A stretch of 64,000 bases of DNA from Caenispirillum salinarum AK4 (GTDB lineage Bacteria > Pseudomonadota > Alphaproteobacteria > Rhodospirillales > Rhodospirillaceae), in NCBI RefSeq assembly GCF_000315795.1, contig NZ_ANHY01000021.1, forward strand, positions 1-64,000, read 5' to 3'. Below the pieces are notes generated by a model, which saw only the letters and a list, made by a program, of their open reading frames with translations, had not been told where the DNA came from and searched no databases. Each line of letters starts with the position of its first letter. The stretch's first letter is position 1. Shown here piece after piece: positions 1 to 14,488 of this stretch. Both the position numbers and the translations under genes were made by a program.

Positions 1-1
1 C

Positions 2-913
2 GGTGCGACGGGCGCCCAGGCCGAGGCGGCCGCCCGCGCCGCCTCCGGCCACCGTCCCGCCGCCAATGCGCCGCCGCTGCGGCCCTGCCGGCGCTGCGGC
101 AAGGTGACCGCCCAGCCGCGCCACGTCATCCTGCGCCAGGTCACGGGCCTTCTCCGCCGGTCGCTGGTGGAGCGCATCGAGGGCGTGTTCTGCCGGCGCT
201 GCTCGCAGGTCTCGGCGGTGCGGGCGAGCTATGCCACATGGCTGCGGGGCTGGTGGTCGCTGCCCGCCGGGCCGCTGGACACCGTTCGCGCCCTGGTCGT
301 GAACCTGCGCGGCGGCGAATTGCCCGCCGAGAACAACCGGGAACTGCTGGTCGAACAGGCGCGCGCTTTCCTCGCCCGTCGCGAGCCCGATCTGGCGCGC
401 GGTTGCGCCGAGCAGGCCACCGCCTTCGTCCGCACCGGCATGGACCGCCGCGAGGTGGAGCACCTGCTGGGCCAGATCCCCCGCTCCCGCCGCCGCCTGC
501 GCGACCGCTGGCGGGGCCCCGGATGGGCGGCGCCCGTGCAACTGCTTCCGCTGCTGGTGATCGGCGCCGCGGTGTCGCTGGTCACGCCGCGGCTGGACGA
601 GATGCCCGACCTGCCGATGCTCACCGCCGAGACGCCGGCACCGGCCAACGACGAGACAGTCACCAGCCGCCCCGGCGCCCTCGGCCCGGAGCTGGACAGG
701 CTGAACGTCGCCGCCGAACGCCTCACCGTCCGCACCGGCCCCGGCGCCGCCTACCGCGTGGCCGCCTCGCTGGCGGAAGGAACCACGGTGGTCGTCAAGG
801 AACTTTCGCCCGACGGCGGCTGGGCGCGCGTGCTGACCAGCGACGGAACCACCGGCTTCGTCGACGCCGGCGGCCTGCGGCGATGGGCCGAGGAGGACGG
901 GATCAATCCCTGA
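2..913 (+). CDS. Zinc-ribbon / membrane / SH3-domain protein, 5' end cut
   Basis: The reading frame is open to the left edge, so the true start lies outside the window; an internal GTG at 104 would split the first cysteine pair from the protein and is unlikely to be the start. Two CxxC pairs (CRRC at 86-97 and CRRC at 191-202) look like a zinc ribbon. A hydrophobic stretch at about 537-590 is a single membrane segment. The C-terminal part (about 703-890) has the bacterial SH3 pattern, with VRTGPG and a GWARV-type strand. I infer a membrane-anchored protein with a cytoplasmic zinc ribbon and an SH3 domain on the far side. I do not recognise a specific family or function. The TGA stop is followed by a 0.6 kb non-coding island. 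Confidence 0.75.
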   Translation, partial: GATGAQAEAAARAASGHRPAANAPPLRPCRRCGKVTAQPRHVILRQVTGLLRRSLVERIEGVFCRRCSQVSAVRASYATWLRGWWSLPAGPLDTVRALVVNLRGGELPAENNRELLVEQARAFLARREPDLARGCAEQATAFVRTGMDRREVEHLLGQIPRSRRRLRDRWRGPGWAAPVQLLPLLVIGAAVSLVTPRLDEMPDLPMLTAETPAPANDETVTSRPGALGPELDRLNVAAERLTVRTGPGAAYRVAASLAEGTTVVVKELSPDGGWARVLTSDGTTGFVDAGGLRRWAEEDGINP

Positions 914-1115
914 GCGGACGGCGGCGGTGCCGGGATAGCCGCGACGACGCGAAGGACGCCAAGCGGCTGTGCTGACGGTGGCGGCGTCGCTTCATCGGCG
1001 TGCGAAGGTTGATAAACCACCAAGACACCAAGGCACCAAGACAGCGCGCGAAGGCGCGCCATCATCCGTTCGCCGAACGCCTTTGCCCGGTCTTTCGGCG
1101 TGATGATGATTAATA

Positions 1116-1259
1116 CCGGGCGACACTTGAAATCGTACACTTGTCGCCCGGCAAGGCCGGAGTCCTGACTAACGCGAAGCGGACACCGGCCGCCGCGCCT
1201 TATGGCGCGTGAGCCTGCGTGGCAACTGAACGCAGCCTCGATGATTTCAATCATCGAGG
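1116..1259. repeat. Four-hairpin repeat, copy A
   Basis: Four successive stem-loops are visible: CCGGGCGACA 1116-1125 with 1142-1151; CGCGCC 1194-1199 with GGCGCG 1204-1209; CTGCGT 1215-1220 with ACGCAG 1230-1235; and CCTCGATGAT 1236-1245 with ATCATCGAGG 1250-1259. A related element in the same orientation is found at 49145-49261, with the same order of hairpins and changed loops. Copy A carries about 26 extra bases between hairpins 1 and 2. The element could be a dispersed palindromic repeat or a structured RNA; the sequence alone does not say which. Confidence 0.7.
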
Positions 1260-1280
1260 CGTATAAGTAGCCGAGGGAGC

Positions 1281-1305
1281 GCGAGGGAGCCCGTGGCTCC
1301 CTCGC
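1281..1305. terminator. 11 bp perfect hairpin
   Basis: GCGAGGGAGCC (1281-1291) pairs with GGCTCCCTCGC (1295-1305) around a 3-base loop. There is no T-run on either side, so this may be a palindromic repeat rather than a working terminator. Confidence 0.4.
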
Positions 1306-1456
1306 ATTTCATTGCGGCGCAGCCGGAAAACCTTGGTGCCTTGGCGTCTTGGTGTTTTGAAGCCACCGCCCGCCCTTGACGCCGCACCGTCGCCGTCGGC
1401 ACACCGGCGTCGCGTCTTCGTGGCCTCCCTGCACCGCCGTCAGCCGCCAGGCCAGG

Positions 1457-1489
1457 AAAAAAGGGCGGCGCCCCGAAGAGCACCGCCCT
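1457..1489 (-). terminator. rpoD intrinsic terminator
   Basis: On the minus strand, just after the rpoD stop, a GC-rich stem (GGGCGGTGC against GCGCCGCCC) runs into TTTTTT. This is a standard rho-independent terminator for the rpoD transcript. Confidence 0.85.
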
Positions 1490-1510
1490 GTTTCCGAAAC
1501 GGCCCCGGCG

Positions 1511-3580
<2,070 letters not shown>

Positions 3581-3700
3581 TCGTATCCGCTCCTTAACGA
3601 ACCGGTCCGCGAACCGCACGCGTCGTCAGACGGTCCGCTCTTCTGTCCCATCGGCACCGGGGTAATAAGGTCTTCGCCGACCCGAGCGCCACCTTACGCG

Positions 3701-3721
3701 GCGGGGCATGAGACGCCCCGC
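3701..3721 (-). other. Hairpin at the dnaG-rpoD junction
   Basis: GCGGGGC (3701-3707) pairs with GCCCCGC (3715-3721) immediately after the dnaG stop, without a T-run. It may modulate read-through or protect the dnaG 3' end in the dnaG-rpoD transcript. Confidence 0.4.
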
Positions 3722-3722
3722 G

Positions 3723-5588
3723 TCAATCGTCGAGCGGATCCTCGCTGATCCGCCGCATGTCCTGGAAAAACAGCGCCTTCAGTCGTGACAGCGCCTGTTC
3801 GGACGCAGCCTGGTCATCGGTCTGGCCCGCATAGGCCGCGCCGGCGCGCATGACGTCCGCCCTGAAATCCTGCTGCTGCCCCTGTTCGAACGTGTGGTCC
3901 CATCCACTCATGGCCCTCTCGGTCGGCGCGTCGGGTCGTGCAAACGAAGCGTGGGCGTACACGTTGGAACTCAGGAGAAAGTTCAGGGTCTCTTCCAGTC
4001 CATCCCGCCGTAAGTGGCGTGACACGCCGTCGAAGTCAAGCCCCGACTCGGTCGAAAGCAGCAGAAGAAGCCGCTGCCGCAGACGTTCCACGGCCGCCTC
4101 GTCGCACTGGACGGACCCCAGCCTCTCGCCGATGTGGTCGAACAACTCGGGATGCGTCACCGCCGCCGCCACAAGGATTCGCTGCCGCCGCACCGCCGCC
4201 GAGGGGGGCGGGGTCAGCGGCGCCGGCGCCACCATGTCGGGGGCGTCCCAGCGGCCCTTGCCGTTGCGCCGGGCCCCGCCCGACCGCCCGCCGCCGGCAC
4301 CCTGGGGACGGCCCTGGAAGCGGCGCTCGCGGAAGAACTGGAACAGCCGGTCGCGGAACTCGCGCTTGTAGGCCATCTGGACGGTGCCGTCCTGGATGGT
4401 CTCGGCCATGGTCATCAGGTTGGCCTCAAGGGCGGCGCGGCGCTCCGGCGTGTCCACCTGGTGCTCGGCCAGCGCATTGCGCCACAGAATATCCGACAGC
4501 GGCGCGGCGGCGCCGAGCACCTTGTCGAGGCCCTCGCGCCCCTCGGCCTTGAGCAGTTCGTCGGGGTCCTTGGCGCCGGTGACCAGGGCGAAGCGCAGGG
4601 AGTACCCCGGCTTGAGCATGGGCAGCGCCCGCTCGGCGGCCTTGCGGGCGGCACGGATGCCGGCCGCGTCGCCGTCCAGGCACAGCACCGGCTCGGGGCA
4701 CAGGCGCCACAATTCCTGGATCTGGTTTTCGGTGATCGCCGTGCCCAGCGGCGCCACCGCCTCATGCAGGCCGAACTGGGCCATGGCGATGACGTCCATG
4801 TAGCCCTCGGCGACGATCACGCGCCCCGTCTCCCGCGCCGCCTCTCGCGCGAGTGCCATATTGTAAAGCACGCTCCCCTTGTGGAAGACGTCCGAATCGG
4901 GGCTGTTGAGGTATTTCGGCTGGCCGTCGCCCATGACGCGGCCGCCGAAGGCGATCACCCGGCCGCGCCGGTCGGTGATGGGAAACATCACCCGGTCGCG
5001 GAAATAATCGACCACGCGGCCGTCGTCGCGGCGCTTGAGCAGGCCGGCCTCGACCATCTGGCGTTCCTGGATGCCCTGCCCGGCCAGGTGGCGCGTCAGG
5101 GCGCCCGGCGGCGGCGCATAACCCAGGCGGAATCGGCGGATGGTTTCATCGGACAGACCGCGGTCGCGCAGGTAATCCAGCGCCGCAGCCCCTTCGGGGC
5201 GTTTCAGGGCGTCCTGGAAGAAGCGGCAGGCGGCCTCCACCACCTCTTGCAGGGTGGCCTGGCGCTTGGCCTTCTCCACCTCGCGCGGGGACGCCTTGGG
5301 GACCTCCATCCCTGCCTCGGCGGCCAGGGCCTCCACGGCTTCCATGAAGGACAGGCCCCGCGACTGCATCTCGAAATCGAGCACGTCGCCGTTCGCCTGG
5401 CATCCGAAGCAGTGGTAGAAGCCCTTGTCCTCGCTGACCGTGAAGCTGGGCGTCTTCTCGCCGTGGAAGGGGCACAGGCCCTTGTACTCGCCGCGGCCGG
5501 CCTTGATGAGCTTCACCTTGCGCCCCACCACATCGACGATGCTGGTGCGGCTGCGAAGCTCTTCGAGGAAACGGGGCGGCAGAGCCAT
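3723..5588 (-). CDS. dnaG: DNA primase
   Basis: DnaG makes the RNA primers for DNA replication and works with the replicative helicase. The 621-residue product carries the N-terminal CHC2 zinc finger (CPFH ... YHCFGC, about residues 36-60), the catalytic core with the TOPRIM motifs EGYMD and DGDAAG, and a C-terminal helicase-interaction domain. The ATG at 5588 (MALPPRF) is chosen because the conserved N-terminus begins there; an upstream GTG frame adds eight residues with no conservation. The gene sits 142 bp upstream of rpoD on the same strand, so the two are likely co-transcribed in part. Confidence 0.96.
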   Translation of the reverse strand: MALPPRFLEELRSRTSIVDVVGRKVKLIKAGRGEYKGLCPFHGEKTPSFTVSEDKGFYHCFGCQANGDVLDFEMQSRGLSFMEAVEALAAEAGMEVPKASPREVEKAKRQATLQEVVEAACRFFQDALKRPEGAAALDYLRDRGLSDETIRRFRLGYAPPPGALTRHLAGQGIQERQMVEAGLLKRRDDGRVVDYFRDRVMFPITDRRGRVIAFGGRVMGDGQPKYLNSPDSDVFHKGSVLYNMALAREAARETGRVIVAEGYMDVIAMAQFGLHEAVAPLGTAITENQIQELWRLCPEPVLCLDGDAAGIRAARKAAERALPMLKPGYSLRFALVTGAKDPDELLKAEGREGLDKVLGAAAPLSDILWRNALAEHQVDTPERRAALEANLMTMAETIQDGTVQMAYKREFRDRLFQFFRERRFQGRPQGAGGGRSGGARRNGKGRWDAPDMVAPAPLTPPPSAAVRRQRILVAAAVTHPELFDHIGERLGSVQCDEAAVERLRQRLLLLLSTESGLDFDGVSRHLRRDGLEETLNFLLSSNVYAHASFARPDAPTERAMSGWDHTFEQGQQQDFRADVMRAGAAYAGQTDDQAASEQALSRLKALFFQDMRRISEDPLDD

Positions 5589-5732
5589 GAAGGGGCGGCC
5601 TTTCGACACCACGGCGGCCCCAGACTGGCGGGGCCGCGCGAAGACGGCATGGGGAAGCGGGTCAGCGCATATAGGAGTAGCGCGCCCGCCTCACCAGCCG
5701 GTTAACGAAAAGGACGGCGCATGCGGCACGCC

Positions 5733-6197
5733 TCAGCCGGCGGCCTGGAGCTTCTGCTTGACGATGCCCGAGGCCTTGCCGAAGTCCATCTGACCGGCGT
5801 GACGCTCGCGCAGGGCGGCCATGACGCGGCCCATGTCCTTGAGCCCGGAGGCATCCAGGTCGGCGATCGCGGAGTCGACGGCGGCGGCGGCCTCGTCCTC
5901 GGTCATCTGCCGGGGCAGGAACTTGGAGATCCACTCGATCTCGGCCTTTTCGCGCTCGGCCAGTTCCAGGCGTCCGCCCTGTTCATACATCTGGATGCTT
6001 TCGCGGCGCTGCTTGATCATGCTTTGCAGCATCTGAAGGATCTCGTCGTCGGAGATGCCTTCCATCTGGCCCTTCGAACGGGCGGCGATGTCGCGGTCCT
6101 TCAGCGCGGCCATGATCAGGCGAATGGTCGCCACGCCGCTGGAATCCTTGGCGCGCATCGCTTCCTTCAACGCGTCCTGCAGGTCAGAGCGCAACAT
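5733..6197 (-). CDS. GatB/YqeY domain protein
   Basis: The 154-residue product matches the YqeY family, which resembles the C-terminal tail domain of the GatB subunit of tRNA-dependent amidotransferase. Recognisable family text includes LKEAMRAKD near the start, IEWISKFLPRQM in the middle and GRVMAALRERHAGQMD near the end. Its role is not well established; a link to tRNA or RNA handling is inferred from the family. I chose the ATG at 6197 (MLRSDLQ) over a longer frame that adds 14 non-conserved residues. It lies upstream of dnaG on the same strand and divergent from carA, a neighbourhood often seen with dnaG and rpoD. Confidence 0.9.
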   Translation of the reverse strand: MLRSDLQDALKEAMRAKDSSGVATIRLIMAALKDRDIAARSKGQMEGISDDEILQMLQSMIKQRRESIQMYEQGGRLELAEREKAEIEWISKFLPRQMTEDEAAAAVDSAIADLDASGLKDMGRVMAALRERHAGQMDFGKASGIVKQKLQAAG

Positions 6198-6271
6198 TGG
6201 GCAAGGGCCTCTTGAAGCTTTCGGGGAAGTGACCGACATTACACCAACGGGTCGCCCCCGGCAATACCGTC

Positions 6272-6333
6272 TAAGTCATTGAAAATAAAGACTTAAACCG
6301 CTTTCTTGACAGGGCGGCGGCGAACCCTTAAAA
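6272..6333 (+). promoter_or_regulatory. Candidate carA promoter and operator
   Basis: TTGACA at 6306-6311 followed after 16 bases by TTAAAA at 6328-6333 resembles a sigma-70 promoter facing carA. Just upstream, TAAGTC (6272-6277) and GACTTA (6290-6295) form a 6 bp inverted repeat in AT-rich DNA and could be an operator shared with the divergent yqeY-like gene. Confidence 0.45.
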
Positions 6334-6481
6334 GACCGCCAATTTGCCCGCAGCCGCGAATTCGCGCCCTCTTCCGCAGCCACACCCCTGTTGCCGGCCC
6401 CAAAGGGTCGCGCCTGGATGAACGGAAGAGAGCGCCTTTCGGCTGCCCGGGCGCCAGCGACACGCAAGTTGGGACGCATCC

Positions 6482-7657
<1,176 letters not shown>

Positions 7658-7802
7658 CGCCCGCTTGGCATAGCATGATCCCGACGGGGCGGCGCCTTGC
7701 ACAACGCGCGGCCCCGCCGCACAAACAAAGACCGCATCCACGTTCACGCGCCGCAGCGCCGCCCGGCGCGCCGCCGTCCCCGGAGAGTGAGAGCCCGACG
7801 CC

Positions 7803-11048
<3,246 letters not shown>

Positions 11049-11055
11049 CCATCGT

Positions 11056-11092
11056 GACGGGGCGGGTCCTTGCCGCGCCCCGTCGCTTTTTT
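11056..11092 (+). terminator. carB intrinsic terminator
   Basis: GACGGGGCG (11056-11064) pairs with CGCCCCGTC (11076-11084) and is followed by GCTTTTTT. It closes the carAB transcript before greA. Confidence 0.85.
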
Positions 11093-11122
11093 GTGTTTTT
11101 GCATTTTTCCAGGGGTTCTCGA

Positions 11123-11602
11123 ATGGAGAAGGTTCCCATGACTCGGAAGGGCCTGACCCTTCTTGAGCAGGAGTTGAAGCAGTTGCGTTCGGTGGACCGC
11201 CCCGGGGTCATCAAGGCCATCGCCGAGGCGCGCGAGCACGGTGACCTGTCCGAGAACGCCGAATACCACGCCGCGCGCGAGCGCCAGAGCTTCATCGAGG
11301 GCCGCATTTCGGAACTCGAGGACGTGATCGGCCGCGCCGACGTCATCGACGTGTCCAAGATGTCGGGCGAGACCATCCGCTTCGGCGCCATGGTGACGCT
11401 GGCCGACGAGGACACGGATGAGGAAGTGACATATCACATCGTCGGCCCCTACGAGGCCGACCTGAAGAACGGCCGCATTTCCATCCAGTCCCCCATCGCC
11501 AAGGCCCTGGTGGGCAAGACCGAGGGCGACAGCGTGGAGGTGACCGCGCCTGGCGGCTCGCGCTCCTACGAGGTGGTCACGGTGAAATTCGCCGACCTCT
11601 GA
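11123..11602 (+). CDS. greA: Transcription elongation factor GreA
   Basis: GreA rescues backtracked RNA polymerase by stimulating cleavage of the transcript 3' end. The product begins MEKVPMT, has the N-terminal coiled coil with the acidic tip ([20 protein letters not shown]) and a C-terminal FKBP-like domain ending in VVTVKF. Its length (159 residues) is typical. I place the start at the ATG at 11123, after AGGGG, because an upstream in-frame ATG at 11054 adds residues encoded by the carB terminator. It has its own terminator downstream. Confidence 0.96.
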   Translation: MEKVPMTRKGLTLLEQELKQLRSVDRPGVIKAIAEAREHGDLSENAEYHAARERQSFIEGRISELEDVIGRADVIDVSKMSGETIRFGAMVTLADEDTDEEVTYHIVGPYEADLKNGRISIQSPIAKALVGKTEGDSVEVTAPGGSRSYEVVTVKFADL

Positions 11603-11626
11603 AGGCGCTGCGCCTGACGTCACCGA

Positions 11627-11673
11627 CGAAAAACGCCGCCGCTCCGAGGCCTTCGGGGCGGCGGCGTTTTTTT
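11627..11673 (+). terminator. greA terminator, probably bidirectional
   Basis: A long stem (CGCCGCCGCTCC against GGGGCGGCGGCG) is followed by TTTTTTT on the plus strand. On the minus strand it is followed by TTTTT, so it could also stop transcripts arriving from ppsA. Confidence 0.85.
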
Positions 11674-11756
11674 GGAGGCAGCGGATGTCTCGCGCGTATC
11701 TGGCTGCGGAGATTCCCCGGAAAGCGGCGCGGCAGGATGTCCGGCGCCGCTTGTGG

Positions 11757-11837
11757 ATTCCCGCTTTCGCGGGAATGACGAGTATTTTCCCTCTATAACA
11801 ATTTCTCGGGAGAACCCGTCGCACCTGCGAAAGCAGG
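11757..11837. repeat. Two-hairpin repeat, copy 1
   Basis: ATTCCCGC (11757-11764) pairs with GCGGGAAT (11769-11776) around TTTC. After 47 bases CCTGC (11824-11828) pairs with GCAGG (11833-11837) around GAAA. A second copy lies at 43400-43483 with the same spacing. A further 9 bp hairpin (11722-11730 with 11744-11752) sits just upstream of this copy. The hairpin text resembles the ATTCCCG...CGGGAAT repeats common in proteobacteria. Confidence 0.75.
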
Positions 11838-11879
11838 GGCCCACCGACGATGCCGCCCGCCCCGCGACGCTGCCACCGG

Positions 11880-14261
11880 TCAGCCCCCGCCCCTGGCCTC
11901 CATCTCGGCGATGTTGCATTTCACGTCCAGGAAGCTGTCGGGCGTGACGGAGATGGACGTAATCCCCTGCTCCACCAGGAACTGGGCGAACTCCGGGTGA
12001 TCGCTGGGGGCCTGGCCGCAGATGCCCACCTTCACGCCCGCGTCGCGGCCGGCGTGGATCAACTGGCCGATGAAGCGCGCCACCGCCGGGTCTTCCGCCC
12101 GGAACAGGTGGCCCAGGCGGTCGTTGTCGCGGTCCAGCCCCAGCACCAGTTGCGTCAGGTCGTTGGACCCGATGGAAAAGCCGTCCACGCGGCTGGCGAA
12201 CTGGTCGGCCAGGATGACGTTGGACGGGATTTCCGCCATCACGTAGACCTCCAGCCCCTTGCGGCCGCGGATCAGGTTGTGGGCGGCCATTTCCTCCAGC
12301 ACGCGGTCGGCCTCGCCAGGGGTGCGGCAGAAGGGGATCATGACCTTGATGTTGGTCAGGCCCATGTCCTCCCGCGCACGGGTCACGGCCTTGCACTCCA
12401 GGGCGAAGCCCTCCCGATACCGGTCGTCGTAGTAGCGGCTTGCCCCGCGCCAGCCGAGCATGGGGTTGGCCTCGTCCTGCTCGAACTGGGCGCCGCCGAT
12501 CAGGTCGGCGTATTCGTTGGTCTTGAAGTCGCTCATGCGCAGGATCACGGGGTTGGGATAGAAGGCCGCCGCGATGCGCGCCACGCCCAGCGACAGCCGA
12601 TCGACGAAGTATTCCGTGCGGTCCTCGTAATCGGCCGTCAGCTCGGTGATCTTCTGCTTGGCCTCCTTGTCCTCCAGGTCGTCGAAGTGACACAGCGCCA
12701 TGGGGTGGATGCCGATCATGTTGTTGACGATGAACTCCATGCGCGCCAGCCCCACGCCATCCGCCGGAAGCTTCCACCAGGTATAGGCACTGGTCGGGTT
12801 GGCGAGGTTCACCATCACCTGCGTGCGGGTCCTGGGGATGGTCTCGGGGTCCACCTCCGTCGTCTCGAACTCGCGGATGCCCTCGTAGACCTTGCCCTGG
12901 TCGCCCTCGGCGCAGGACACCGTGACCTCCTGCCCGTCCTTGAGGCGTTCCGTCGCGTCGTCGGCGCCGACGATGGCCGTCAGGCCCAGTTCGCGGCTGA
13001 CGATGGCGGCGTGGCTGGTGCGCCCGCCCCGGTCCGTGACGATGGCGCTGGCCTTCTTCATGATCGGCACCCAGTCGGGGTCCGTCATGCCGGTGACCAG
13101 GACGTCGCCGTCCTCCAGCTTGTCGCGCTCGTCGGGGCTTTTCAGCCGCTTGACCTTGCCGGCGGCGATGGCCGCGCCGATGGCGGTGCCGGTCGCCAGA
13201 ACCTTGGCGTCCGTCTCCTTCATGGCGTAGGTGCGCAGAGGTTCGGCGGAGCGGCGGCTGTGGACGGTCTCCGGCCGGGCCTGGACGATGTACAGCTCCC
13301 CGCTCTCGCCGTCCTTGGCCCATTCCATGTCCATGGGCGTGCCGTAGTGGGTCTCGATCTCCACGGCCCAGCGGGCGAGCTGCATGACCTCGTCGTCGGT
13401 CAGCACCCAGCGGCGCTGTTCCTCGGGCTTGGTCTCGACGGTCTTGGTGGGCTTGTCGAAGACCATCTTCACGCCCTTGCGGCCCTTCTTGCGCCAGACG
13501 ATGGGGCGCACGTCCTCCTCGTCCAGCAGCTTCTTGAAGACGTGGTACTCGTCGGGCTCCACCTGCCCCTGCACCACCGTCTCGCCCAGGCCGTGGGCGG
13601 CGTTGATGAGCACCACGCCGGGGAAGCCGCTTTCGGTGTCCAGCGAGAACATCACGCCCGACCCCGCGATGTCGGACCGCACCATGCGCTGCACGCCGAC
13701 GGACACGGCCACCTGCATGTGGTCGAAGCCGTGGCGCTCGCGGTAGCTGATGGCGCGGTCGGTGAACAGGCTGGCAAAGCAGTCCTTCACGGCCTTCAGC
13801 AGCGCGTCCTCGCCCTGAATGTTGAGGAAGCTTTCCAACTGCCCGGCGAAGCTGGCGGACGGCAGGTCCTCCGCCGTCGCCGACGACCGCACGGCGACGC
13901 GCGGCAGGTCCTCCCCGGTTTCCGACTTCAGGCGCGAATAGCCCTCGCGCACCTGGGTCGCGAGCGCGGCGGGAAGCTCCGCCTTCTCGATCATGCCGCG
14001 CACTTTCTTGCCGATGGCGGCCAGGTTGGAGCCATCGTTCTTAAGCCCGGCCAGCGCCTCGGTGATGCCGTCGCGCAGGGTGTTCTCGGCGATGAAGGTG
14101 CGGTAGGCGTTGGCTGTGGTGGCGAAGCCGCCGGGCACGCGGATGCCGTGGGCGTGCAGGGCGCCGATCATCTCGCCCAGCGATGCGTTCTTGCCGCCCA
14201 CGCGGTCGCCGTCGTCACGGCCGAGCTGGTCCAGCGGGATCGTCAGGGCGTCGTCGGTCAT
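11880..14261 (-). CDS. ppsA: Phosphoenolpyruvate synthase
   Basis: The enzyme converts pyruvate and ATP to phosphoenolpyruvate, AMP and phosphate, feeding gluconeogenesis. The 793-residue protein has the N-terminal ATP-binding domain (VGGKNASLGEM, VRSSATAEDLPSASFAGQ), the central swivelling domain with the phosphorylated histidine (about His417 in GGRTSHAAIV), and the C-terminal PEP/pyruvate barrel (GICGQAPSDHPEFA). The length fits PEP synthase rather than pyruvate phosphate dikinase. The ATG at 14261 (MTDDALT) is preferred over a longer frame with 14 unsupported residues. It is divergent from a GntR-type regulator across 227 bp, which makes that regulator a plausible controller. Confidence 0.95.
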   Translation of the reverse strand: MTDDALTIPLDQLGRDDGDRVGGKNASLGEMIGALHAHGIRVPGGFATTANAYRTFIAENTLRDGITEALAGLKNDGSNLAAIGKKVRGMIEKAELPAALATQVREGYSRLKSETGEDLPRVAVRSSATAEDLPSASFAGQLESFLNIQGEDALLKAVKDCFASLFTDRAISYRERHGFDHMQVAVSVGVQRMVRSDIAGSGVMFSLDTESGFPGVVLINAAHGLGETVVQGQVEPDEYHVFKKLLDEEDVRPIVWRKKGRKGVKMVFDKPTKTVETKPEEQRRWVLTDDEVMQLARWAVEIETHYGTPMDMEWAKDGESGELYIVQARPETVHSRRSAEPLRTYAMKETDAKVLATGTAIGAAIAAGKVKRLKSPDERDKLEDGDVLVTGMTDPDWVPIMKKASAIVTDRGGRTSHAAIVSRELGLTAIVGADDATERLKDGQEVTVSCAEGDQGKVYEGIREFETTEVDPETIPRTRTQVMVNLANPTSAYTWWKLPADGVGLARMEFIVNNMIGIHPMALCHFDDLEDKEAKQKITELTADYEDRTEYFVDRLSLGVARIAAAFYPNPVILRMSDFKTNEYADLIGGAQFEQDEANPMLGWRGASRYYDDRYREGFALECKAVTRAREDMGLTNIKVMIPFCRTPGEADRVLEEMAAHNLIRGRKGLEVYVMAEIPSNVILADQFASRVDGFSIGSNDLTQLVLGLDRDNDRLGHLFRAEDPAVARFIGQLIHAGRDAGVKVGICGQAPSDHPEFAQFLVEQGITSISVTPDSFLDVKCNIAEMEARGGG

Positions 14262-14488
14262 GCTGTCCTCGGGCTTGGGTTGACGTCGATCTCGGCGGAT
14301 CAACGTGCGGCTCCCGGCCAGCGTTGAATGGCACCCTGTGGGCGTGCTTGATGCGGGACCCCCTCAGGCCTTATCCTGCGACGGCCTGGGGCTGTCGAGG
14401 GACCGCCATGCACGCCCCCGGCGAACCTTGAGGAGACATCGCCCATGACCGCTTGCGGCGGCCCCGCCCTCCATCGGAGGGGCGCGGC

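Larger units (their letters stand above)
914..1456. repeat. Non-coding island with inverted repeats and hairpins
   Basis: No convincing gene lies here. A roughly 28 bp arm at about 1013-1042, built from repeated CACCAAG units, is matched in inverted orientation at about 1328-1360 (CTTGGTGCCTTGG...), with only a few mismatches. Between the arms lie a four-hairpin element (1116-1259) and an 11 bp perfect hairpin (1281-1305). Outside the arms, ACGCGAAGGACGCCAAG-like text on the left is loosely mirrored by GGCGTCGCGTCTTCGTGG on the right. The arrangement resembles a MITE or another miniature inverted-repeat element between two convergent genes. This is read directly from the sequence; its mobility is inference. 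Confidence 0.6.

Noticed and set aside
11850-14327. An 825-codon open frame antisense to ppsA
   Set aside because: It is a shadow of the PEP synthase gene, with no domain and no ribosome site.
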